A stretch of DNA of 64,000 bases from Paraburkholderia franconis (GTDB lineage: Bacteria > Pseudomonadota > Gammaproteobacteria > Burkholderiales > Burkholderiaceae). Of the stretch, positions 16,481-23,459 are shown in pieces. The first letter of the stretch is position 1; each line of letters starts with the position of its first letter. The translations under genes were made by a program, and so were the position numbers. Where the stretch lies: positions 62,001 through 126,000 of the forward strand of contig NZ_WHNP01000019.1 in assembly GCF_009362735.1 (NCBI RefSeq), read 5' to 3'. Under the pieces are notes generated by a model. That model was not told the origin of the DNA and did no database searches. It saw only the letters and a list, made by a program, of their open reading frames with translations.

Positions 16481-17932
16481 GTGTCCGCCATCAATGTCAG
16501 CCGGAGGCAACGATGTATGTCAGCGCTCTTGCGCCGTAACTTCGACGAACCATCTTGCAGGCAGGCCGCCCCTTCTTCCGGCTCGACGCGGAAGCGTGTC
16601 GCGGTTGTCCCGTGCGCGCTCGTATTCATCGAAACGGGCAGTACGGGAAGCCCTAATTGCACGCGCACTGATCCCTTGTGCTACCTCGAACAGGCCATTA
16701 CGCTCAACCGCAGCCTGATCGCGGTCGGGCTGCCGAGATTGACCGTCGCGACAAACGTCGCCGAGCAGATCGAGCAATATCTGACGAAGGTCGATTCCGA
16801 TTCGCGTCCCCGCGTGCTGCAATTGAGCCCGTCCAGATTGACGTTGCCGAAAATGACGCGGTTCTACAGCGCACACTTCAAGCTGGACATGATGGAGCAA
16901 GTCGCCGCGACGCTGCACGAAGGCGAGTTGCTCATGCTGCTCGATACCGACATGCTCGCGCTTCGGGCGCTCGACGAAGAACTTCTACGACGGTGTCAAA
17001 TGATAGGTGTAGGCGCATTTGACATCTCTGATCAGGAGTTTTCGGCCTACGGTGACGCACGCGTCATTAGGGACCTCGAAACAGTAGCGGGAAAGTCGCT
17101 TCGAAATCCGCGATGGTTTGGCGGCGAGGTACTGCTTGCGTCGACCGGCTTCGTCAATGAACTCGTGCCTTATGCTCACGCGTGCTTCGAGCGTTACAGA
17201 CTTGCCATAGATGACTTGAATCACAACGGAGATGAGGCATTTATTTCTGCAGCACTCAATCTGTTGGCAGACGAGGGCCATCAGATCATCGATCTTGGCG
17301 CACACCGGCTTGTTGGACGCCACTGGTCCGGCAATACACACCGGGATCTTCGCTGGTTCAAAGGATGTTCGCTGCTCCATCTGCCCGGGTGCAAGCGGCT
17401 GCTCGAGCGCGAGGCGCACCGGGACACCTTCAGTGCAGAGCGGGTGTGGCGAAATCTGGTACTGCGGCACGAGCTCAATCGAACCGTCTGGCCACTCAGG
17501 CGATGGGTCCGCTCGCGCGCACGATCGCGTTACGACGGGCGCCTGCAGCGTGATGCGATCAGGTCGACTGCAGCAGTCGATGTTCTCGTTTTCGATCCGG
17601 ATGCGGGGCGGCTGTCCGGACTCGTATCCAGACTCACTTCGCAGGGCATGCAGGTCATGCCCGCCATCACGACAGAGGAAGCGCGAAATGAGGCTCGACG
17701 GCTCAATCCGCGTGTCATCGTCGCATCGAGTCCGATTGGCGCAGCCAATGCCGGTGATTTGCTTGGAGATCTTTCGCGACTGCCGGACCGTTCGCATCGT
17801 CCCGTCATGATCGCCTTCTCGATCGATGACGTGTGCCTCGACTGGGGGCCGGAATGGGATCGTTGGTTCCCCCGATCGGCGGATCCTGGCGAAGTTGTGC
17901 GAGCAGTAAGAGATGCACTTACACGACGGTAG
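16481..17932 (+). CDS. Glycosyltransferase-like protein fused to a degenerate receiver domain
   Basis: 483 residues. The N-terminal 40-340 region resembles a GT-A nucleotide-sugar transferase: a D-T-D metal-binding motif at 155-157 in LLMLLDTDM, and HNGDEAFISAALN and HWSGNTHRDLRWF further on. Residues about 366-482 look like a response-regulator receiver: strand VDVLVFDPD with acidic residues 372/374, strand PRVIVASS, strand PVMIAFS, and a final AVRDAL helix. The phosphoacceptor Asp position is occupied by Ala/Ser (415/416) and the conserved Lys-Pro by Arg-Ser, so it should not be phosphorylated. GTG start with GGGAGGG six bases upstream. No signal peptide. Confidence 0.65.
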   Translation: MSAINVSRRQRCMSALLRRNFDEPSCRQAAPSSGSTRKRVAVVPCALVFIETGSTGSPNCTRTDPLCYLEQAITLNRSLIAVGLPRLTVATNVAEQIEQYLTKVDSDSRPRVLQLSPSRLTLPKMTRFYSAHFKLDMMEQVAATLHEGELLMLLDTDMLALRALDEELLRRCQMIGVGAFDISDQEFSAYGDARVIRDLETVAGKSLRNPRWFGGEVLLASTGFVNELVPYAHACFERYRLAIDDLNHNGDEAFISAALNLLADEGHQIIDLGAHRLVGRHWSGNTHRDLRWFKGCSLLHLPGCKRLLEREAHRDTFSAERVWRNLVLRHELNRTVWPLRRWVRSRARSRYDGRLQRDAIRSTAAVDVLVFDPDAGRLSGLVSRLTSQGMQVMPAITTEEARNEARRLNPRVIVASSPIGAANAGDLLGDLSRLPDRSHRPVMIAFSIDDVCLDWGPEWDRWFPRSADPGEVVRAVRDALTRR

Positions 17933-18493
17933 GCAGTACTATTTTCACGCTATATGGCCTATTGTCGTTATTTCGACAGTACCTTTTACTCATCTCCGAA
18001 ATCATGAATTGCTGCGCTATTGCAGCGCCGTATTCCTTAATTCGGTAAAAAAGAACCCGATATTGGGCGTATATGGTAGAGATTGCCGCTACTCGTTAAG
18101 ACGCTTCCAGGGTCGATACCGAAAAAATATTCTCGACGCGGTGAAAATTGCATCACCGCTTAGTGCTATCAAGTAAGTTCTCCCCCTCTTCGCTAAGCAG
18201 AGAAACAGGCGCGCATTGGCCTGCGCTGCGCCAATCTAGTCAGTAGCTCTGCTGCGCCAGACAAGTCGAATACACCCAACGAACAATTTCTCCCGCCCAT
18301 ACGCGCAAGACTATCTCGCGCGTGACCAAAAAAGGCGGAATTCCTTTTCGACCGCAAACAATCAGAAGAATCGTGCTATTTACCCATTCATTTCCGATTT
18401 GTATGTGAATATCAGTCGTATCCGGGTATTATTTGCACCGATTCAAAAGAAAGGCGCGCACAAATTGCCGGGCGATTTTTCCGTATCTGCGCG

Positions 18494-18505
18494 GCAAACG
18501 TTTGC
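18494..18505. promoter_or_regulatory. LacI/PurR-like palindromic operator candidate
   Basis: GCAAACGTTTGC is a perfect 12-bp palindrome with the central CG typical of LacI-family operators. It is about 320 bp upstream of the lipoprotein glycosidase start. No LacI-type regulator gene is in the window, so the assignment is by motif only. Confidence 0.35.
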
Positions 18506-18793
18506 GCTTTGCACAAAGATGGGCGGTAGTCCGTGGCAACGCATTGGGAATCGTCGGAGCTCGCTAGTCAAAGCCTCCTAGGGGTGGACGGATCTGCCCT
18601 CAGTCGTGGACTTTGAATCCTAGCGTCACCCGCTCGAGAAGCATTCTGAGTGGGCAGTTCAATCATTTCTCATGTCACTTACCGAAAGCGCGGGTAGTTG
18701 TCCTTGTACATAAGGATTACTGATTAATTGGCGCTTCGTCGACGCCGACATCGCGTTCGAAGTTCGAGCATTCACCCACTTGGGACTTTTTAT

Positions 18794-18809
18794 TCGAGAA
18801 ATTTCTCGA
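18794..18809. promoter_or_regulatory. 16-bp perfect palindrome at the start of the glycosidase gene
   Basis: TCGAGAAATTTCTCGA is perfectly self-complementary and ends 17 bp before the ATG at 18827, just upstream of the AGGGGAAG ribosome-binding site. It is placed to act as an operator overlapping the transcription start or as an RNA element limiting ribosome access. Confidence 0.5.
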
Positions 18810-18826
18810 CAGGGGAAGTATTTGTC

Positions 18827-20389
18827 ATGAATAAACGACGTCAATTTCTTGGTCAGCTGACGGCTCTCGGTGGCAGCTATCTTCTCGCCGCTTGTGGCGG
18901 TGGTTCAGGCGATGGCGCCGGCAGCGCTTCCGGCGCAGCTGTCGCGAACGTTGCGGCTCGCGCAAGCACGGCATCGGCAAACGGCACGACCATTCCATCG
19001 GCAAGCTCGATCACGGACACGTCTGGTGCCGTATGGACTTTGTCGCAAGGATCCGTCTACCGGAATGGCGTGAAAGCCGGCAATACGTACAACGTGACGC
19101 TGCTGATGATCTATGGCGCCGTTATTTATCACCAGGGCACAGGCGGGCAGTTCTATGCGTGGAACGGGTCCACGTGGACGGCATGCAACGATCCGCGCCT
19201 CGGCGGAACGTCGCCTGACGGCACGACTATTCCGTCTGCTTCGTACATCATCGACAAGGCGGGCGCAATGTGGACCGTCGTCAACGGTGTCATCTATCGG
19301 AACGGTGGGACCGTCGGCAACACATATAACGTATCGCTGCTGCTGTGGTACGGCGGGAAGATCTGGCACATCGGTACGGGTGGACAGTTCTATGTGCTCA
19401 CGGACCTCGATCGCTGGTTGCCGTGTAACGACCCTCGGAACACTGCTGCGATCGCAGCTTCGACGGGCATGTTCTACGGTGTCAACGGGCACTTTGACTA
19501 TACGTACACGCCGTCTCAGCTTGTAGCGATTCTGAGGAACATGGGCTGCACGAGCTACCGTGTGGGCTGTACCGACGATCCGAATCAGCTGAATGCCGTC
19601 AGCAAACTGGCTGCTGCCTTCCAGGCGGCCGGACTCCAACTGCTCGTCCTGATCAATCAGGGCGTCTACGATTCCAATGGCAATGTGTTCAGCAGCGAGT
19701 CGGCTGCATATTCGCGTGGCCAACAGGCTTCAATGGCCGTCGCCAATGCGCTCAAGCAGTATGGCGTGACGATCTACGAATGCGGTAACGAGCTGACGCG
19801 CCAGAACGCGACGATTCTGGACTTCACCAACGCCGGTACGAAAGCGGTCGATTTCAACAACGGGAATTGGCCGGCCATGCGTGGCGTGATGCGCGGGATG
19901 ATCGACGGCGTGAAGTCGGTTCAATCCAATGCAAAATGCGGCATCAACTTCTGTGTCGCGGACATTGGTGCGGCCGACGCTTTGTGGGATGGCATGCAAC
20001 CCGATGGCACGGGCGGCTACCCGAAGGTGCGCTGGGACATCACGACGTGGCACAACTACGAAGTGTATGGCGACATCTTCAACATCGGCATTGACGGTTC
20101 CGGTCCGGGCTTCGACCTGCCGACGTACTGCAAGGCTCGATACGGTGTGCCGTTCATCATCACGGAATGGAACACGGGTCCTGAGAAGGCGCAGGATTAT
20201 CGAGCCAGTTACATCACCAACACGTTGAGCAAGTACTATCAGGCGCGGAAGTCTCACAATATTCAGGCTGTGATGTACTACGTGCTCGATAGCGGAAACA
20301 ACACCTATGGTGTTATGACCAACGGTACGACGCTCAATCCGCCGTACAGCGCGCTAACGAGCTTCATGGCAAGCAACCCCGCGAACTGA
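18827..20389 (+). CDS. Lipoprotein glycoside hydrolase (clan GH-A) with two N-terminal repeats
   Basis: 520 residues. The N-terminus has KRRQFLG (Tat-like) and a lipobox LLAAC with Cys23. Two copies of a 70-residue repeat follow (about 53-123 and 132-203), each reading GTTIPSAS...AVW/AMW...YRNG...GNTYNV...GTGGQFY...CNDPR. Residues 215-515 look like a clan A (beta/alpha)8 glycosidase: acid/base Glu322 in ECGNELTR and nucleophile Glu447 in IITEWNTGP. It is probably anchored in the outer membrane or periplasm and acts on an extracellular glycan. It opens the EPS region. A shorter paralogue without the repeats lies at 51423-52481. The substrate is unknown. Confidence 0.75.
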   Translation: MNKRRQFLGQLTALGGSYLLAACGGGSGDGAGSASGAAVANVAARASTASANGTTIPSASSITDTSGAVWTLSQGSVYRNGVKAGNTYNVTLLMIYGAVIYHQGTGGQFYAWNGSTWTACNDPRLGGTSPDGTTIPSASYIIDKAGAMWTVVNGVIYRNGGTVGNTYNVSLLLWYGGKIWHIGTGGQFYVLTDLDRWLPCNDPRNTAAIAASTGMFYGVNGHFDYTYTPSQLVAILRNMGCTSYRVGCTDDPNQLNAVSKLAAAFQAAGLQLLVLINQGVYDSNGNVFSSESAAYSRGQQASMAVANALKQYGVTIYECGNELTRQNATILDFTNAGTKAVDFNNGNWPAMRGVMRGMIDGVKSVQSNAKCGINFCVADIGAADALWDGMQPDGTGGYPKVRWDITTWHNYEVYGDIFNIGIDGSGPGFDLPTYCKARYGVPFIITEWNTGPEKAQDYRASYITNTLSKYYQARKSHNIQAVMYYVLDSGNNTYGVMTNGTTLNPPYSALTSFMASNPAN

Positions 20390-20409
20390 TTCTGCGCGGG
20401 CCGTTGTTG

Positions 20410-20452
20410 ATCGCCTCTCGCTCGCTCGCTCGTCGAGTGGAGGAGGGGCGAT
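20410..20452 (+). terminator. Hairpin between convergent genes
   Basis: ATCGCCTCTC (20410-20419) pairs with GAGGGGCGAT (20443-20452) with one G-U pair; the loop contains a CTCG microsatellite. It lies 20 bp past the glycosidase stop and just before the stop of the opposing ATP-grasp gene. Few T residues follow, so efficiency is uncertain. Confidence 0.45.
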
Positions 20453-20453
20453 T

Positions 20454-21425
20454 TCACGCACCGGGTCGGCTGTTCAAAAGCTTTCCCCATTCATAGTCGA
20501 TGTGGTCCGGCGTGAAAGGCAATACGCCCGCGCCCGGCGTGAATGTCAATTCGCCGAAATAGACTTCGTCATCCGGTGCATAGAGATCGACACGTACATA
20601 GTCGAAGTCTTCGCACAGTCGCGTCGCCGCTTGCAATACCGCGTCCAGGTTTTTCGGCCGCGGAGGAGGCACAGGGCTGCGAGTATACGGTCCGATCATC
20701 ACATCCATGACGTTCCAGTTTTCGTCGAACACATCGCCATGCGTGTTGTTCCCGAAGCGGTCCGAGATCAGCAACGTGTACATGGTCGGATGCCCCGTTC
20801 GTCCACCGAAGCAATGCAGCTTGAAATCGGCGGGAATCTGCCCCTGCTTGTCGAGCAGCAGCTTTTCAAAAAAGATCCGTGGCTCGATGCTCAGATAGTG
20901 TCGCTCACGGGCAACGCGATAGAACGAAGTCGACAACCAGCGATCGGCCAATTCTTTTAGCTTCTCGAACGATGTCGTCGATTTGTCTCTGACTATTTCA
21001 ACAAAAGTACTGCCGTGATTTGCTTTCATGACGAAAGAAGACGGCAGTCTGTCGAAGACGTCGCGCGTGAAAATCTCGGGTGCCGCGATAAGCGGAACGA
21101 GATGTTCCCGTCCGAGCTTCTTCCCGACGTACTCGCGAACCGCAATCTTGTCGGTCAGAGGCACATAGCGCGGGTCTGGCCGAAGGTTACGTTGCAGGAT
21201 CTGCTCATTGAATGTGGTGGGGTGAATGAGCTTCGGATACCGGCCGATACACTTCTTGTGTAGCAGACTCAAAAAGAGCGCGTCAGGCAATACCTGTTTG
21301 GCGGCTTCTTTCATTCTCCTGAACGTGGACGGAAGCTCATTCGATCCACCGTGAGCCCCGTCGTGCTTCGTGCCTTGCGACGCGCTCATTGCGTTGCTCG
21401 ACCGCACACCTTCAATTGTTGGCAT
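20454..21425 (-). CDS. TupA-like ATP-grasp protein
   Basis: 323 residues of the TupA-like ATP-grasp family. Visible features are IHPTTFNEQILQRNLR, the ATP-binding FVMKANHGS loop (Lys and Gly-rich), ISIEP/LSIEPRIFFEKLL, PADFKLHCFGG, and VRVDLYAPDDEVYFGELTFTPGAG near the end, which carries the metal-binding acidic residues. Members sit in polysaccharide and teichuronopeptide loci and are thought to ligate an amino acid or similar group to a glycan or precursor. There is no signal peptide, so it acts in the cytoplasm. ATG with GGGGAG eight bases upstream. It may decorate EPS sugars with amino acids. Confidence 0.85.
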   Translation of the reverse strand: MPTIEGVRSSNAMSASQGTKHDGAHGGSNELPSTFRRMKEAAKQVLPDALFLSLLHKKCIGRYPKLIHPTTFNEQILQRNLRPDPRYVPLTDKIAVREYVGKKLGREHLVPLIAAPEIFTRDVFDRLPSSFVMKANHGSTFVEIVRDKSTTSFEKLKELADRWLSTSFYRVARERHYLSIEPRIFFEKLLLDKQGQIPADFKLHCFGGRTGHPTMYTLLISDRFGNNTHGDVFDENWNVMDVMIGPYTRSPVPPPRPKNLDAVLQAATRLCEDFDYVRVDLYAPDDEVYFGELTFTPGAGVLPFTPDHIDYEWGKLLNSRPGA

Positions 21426-21449
21426 TCTTTGCGCTCCCCGTGCGTCAGG

Positions 21450-22484
21450 TCAGTAGATCAACTTTGCCGACGGCGCAACTGCTACGGCATGCACGACCGC
21501 GCCGGCCGTCGATGCTGCTGCTGACGGTTGCGCACGTTCCTCGGCCGGCAGATGGCGCAGCGCCCGGAAATGGGTTGGCGATACTGCGTACCGCAGCTTG
21601 AATATTCTTCCGAGCCGATTGCCGTCGCCCATTCCACAACGCCGGGCAATCTTGTCAATAGGAAGGTCAGTTTCGATCAACATCGAACAAACGACTTCAA
21701 AGCGCGTGCGCAGCAGATATTCGAGCGGAGTCATACCGAACTCGCTCTTGAACCGGCGCTGATAGTTCCGCTTGCTCATCGCGGCCGACTCTGCTGCAAG
21801 GCCCACGGAAATCGGCTTGCTGTAGTTTTCGCGAATCCAGCGTGCCGACTCCCGGATCTTTTCCGTTGTCGTCGCAATGTTCAAGTCGTCGGCGTCGGGC
21901 CGTACGCGCTCAGGCACGTTCGTCTGCAACGCACGAGCGACCCTGCGCGCGATCTCCCCATTCAGGTCGCGTTCGATCTGCAAGAGCGCCATCTCCGACG
22001 GCGTCGGGCCGGCGGGACGCGTTTCGGACATGCCGTCGTCAAGGACGAATACTGGCACGGATGACTGAGCAGGGGGCGTAAACGCTTCGAGCTTCGGCTG
22101 CATGCCGGTCGGCACATTTGAGCCTTGACGCGACAACCACGAAACGAGTGTCTCGTTATTTTGTGCCGCGACATCAGAACCGCGAGCGACAAAGAGCGCG
22201 TGAAAGTCGGCAAGCCAGTATTGATCGAGCTTCTGCGTCCAGATCGAGAAGCAGGACCCGCCCGTAACAAAGCCACCGGACTCCGACAGCACGGTGAACC
22301 GATAAGGAAGATGTTCGCCGTTATCGTGGTCGAACTCGTTGGCGAGGCGAAAAGCGTCTCCAATGGCGCCTACGGCTGCCATTGAGCAGTGGTGCGAGAT
22401 GAGCACGCCAATGTGCCTCTCAAGCCTCGAATCAACCTGTCGTTCGTCTGTGTGCCACGGATGCGATCGAGCAAACCCATTCAC
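21450..22484 (-). CDS. GlxA-type AraC transcriptional regulator
   Basis: 344 residues: an N-terminal DJ-1/PfpI-like domain (about 22-190; HIGVLISHHCSMAAVG, FHALFVARG) and a C-terminal AraC double HTH (about 225-325; ISVGLAAESAAMSKRNYQRR, FKSEFGMTPLEYLL). This is the GlxA family layout. The start is GTG with GGAGAG six bases upstream; a nearby ATG is out of frame. It is 24 bp upstream of the ATP-grasp gene on the minus strand, so the two may be co-transcribed, and it is divergent from the autokinase gene. It is the leading candidate for an EPS-specific regulator. Confidence 0.87.
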   Translation of the reverse strand: MNGFARSHPWHTDERQVDSRLERHIGVLISHHCSMAAVGAIGDAFRLANEFDHDNGEHLPYRFTVLSESGGFVTGGSCFSIWTQKLDQYWLADFHALFVARGSDVAAQNNETLVSWLSRQGSNVPTGMQPKLEAFTPPAQSSVPVFVLDDGMSETRPAGPTPSEMALLQIERDLNGEIARRVARALQTNVPERVRPDADDLNIATTTEKIRESARWIRENYSKPISVGLAAESAAMSKRNYQRRFKSEFGMTPLEYLLRTRFEVVCSMLIETDLPIDKIARRCGMGDGNRLGRIFKLRYAVSPTHFRALRHLPAEERAQPSAAASTAGAVVHAVAVAPSAKLIY

Positions 22485-22798
22485 GCTTAGCTCTCCAAAT
22501 TAATGCGAAATACTTCGATGCGGCCCAGAATACCGTAGTGAATAGATCGATTGAATAGCTGTCGGATTTGTGCGAACGATGTGGCGTAATTGTTCGAAAA
22601 TGGAAATTGTTACCGCTTATCGGCTTTATGTTTATCGTCCATTTTTCCGGCTGAGGAAATTATTCCGCGTAAAAATTATCTGACATTTATGAAAGAAAAG
22701 CGGGGTCAATCGCCCGTGAGCCTTGCTGCACAAGCGTCAGAAAGGCATATCTCGCTTCGTTCCCCAAATATCGACTTACGGTACTGGCACTAAACTTC

Positions 22799-22888
22799 TG
22801 TTACGCGATTTCGGCCGGATCGTATCAATCTGTTACACCAATTTCAGATCGGCACAACTCTTTCTTTCCCTGGTAAACCCCGTTACAC
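22799..22888. repeat. Spaced TGTTACRC repeats
   Basis: TGTTACGC (22799-22806), TGTTACAC (22831-22838) and CGTTACAC (22881-22888); a further TGTTACCG is at 22608. The first two are 32 bp apart, three helical turns, so they would face the same side of the DNA. They may be sites for a regulator such as the divergent GlxA-like protein. Confidence 0.35.
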
Positions 22889-23135
22889 GCTCCACGTTAT
22901 CGGCCATTTGTACCCGAATTTGAGCCGAAGTCGTTCAAATCCGAATTCTGCCCGTCTATGCTTCGCTGCAACAGCCTGGAGAGGCCATTGCCAATTCCGC
23001 GATTCGCTGGAATGTTGCTTGCGGGTCTTCACCAGGAAATCGCTTACGCCGAAAGCGCGCAAATGTAGTGACCTCGCGTGCTGATGTTTCCTTCGGTCGT
23101 GGGATAAAAGTACGCAATCACCGTATTGGACAGTA

Positions 23136-23168
23136 CATCTCTATTGGCGCACTGATGCCATAGAGATG
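23136..23168 (+). promoter_or_regulatory. Leader hairpin upstream of the autokinase gene
   Basis: CATCTCTAT, bulged T, GGC (23136-23148) pairs with GCCATAGAGATG (23157-23168) across an 8-nt loop: a 12-bp stem with one bulge. It is 45 bp before the small leader ORF and about 290 bp before the autokinase. No T-run follows, so it is not a simple terminator. Confidence 0.5.
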
Positions 23169-23213
23169 CGTCTAGATATTTGGCAAACCGCTTTACTCCA
23201 GAGGAGGAAACGC

Positions 23214-23276
23214 ATGAATGGAATGCGCACGCATGTTGATCTTCTCGTCCGGAGATTCCGGCACGGCACTAGCTAG
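23214..23276 (+). CDS. Putative 20-residue leader peptide
   Basis: ATG AAT GGA ATG ... TAG, 20 codons, preceded by GAGGAGG with six bases spacing, stronger than the ribosome-binding site of the autokinase itself. The peptide begins MNGMRTHVDLL and is basic, with two consecutive Arg and a further Arg near its end. It ends 183 bp before the downstream ATG. It could be a regulatory upstream ORF whose translation controls leader folding. There is no homology evidence, so it could also be chance. Confidence 0.4.
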   Translation: MNGMRTHVDLLVRRFRHGTS

Positions 23277-23459
23277 TCAGAGAGTTTGAGTGCCGACGCC
23301 GAAATGGCGTTCGCATGTCCTGCCGGCTACGGCCAGGCTGAGTGACATTCCGACGCGCCGAATCCGCGTCAACTTTAGCGGCAACAGCAGCTTCAGTTCG
23401 CGATCCGGTGCTGCACTTCTGCGTATCGCAGGGTGCTCCAGGGAAACGTACATGAAAGG

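Larger units (their letters stand above)
17933..18826. promoter_or_regulatory. 894-bp non-coding control region before the first EPS-locus gene
   Basis: Lower GC than its neighbours and without a convincing gene. It contains a weak hairpin just past the upstream stop (TGTCG-N6-CGACA, 17963-17978), a perfect 12-bp palindrome GCAAACGTTTGC at 18494-18505, and a perfect 16-bp palindrome immediately before the next start (18794-18809). A small ORF at 17913-18176 has no RBS or family features. The size and AT content suggest a regulated promoter with several protein sites. Confidence 0.5.
22485..23459. promoter_or_regulatory. 975-bp control region and leader of the autokinase gene
   Basis: AT-richer than its flanks. 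It carries GTGCGAACGATG at 22570-22581 (found again before manC), repeated TGTTAC elements (22608, 22799, 22831, and CGTTAC at 22881), a bulged 12-bp hairpin at 23136-23168 and a short ORF at 23214-23276 with a near-ideal ribosome-binding site. The autokinase gene follows at 23460. The layout suggests transcriptional control upstream and a structured, translated leader downstream. Confidence 0.5.

Noticed and set aside
17913..18176. 87-residue ORF in the non-coding region
   Set aside because: Starts inside the previous gene, has no RBS, and base composition is that of the surrounding non-coding DNA.
20420..20434. CTCG microsatellite as a phase-variation tract
   Set aside because: Lies between two convergent stop codons, inside a hairpin loop, so slippage would not alter a reading frame or promoter.
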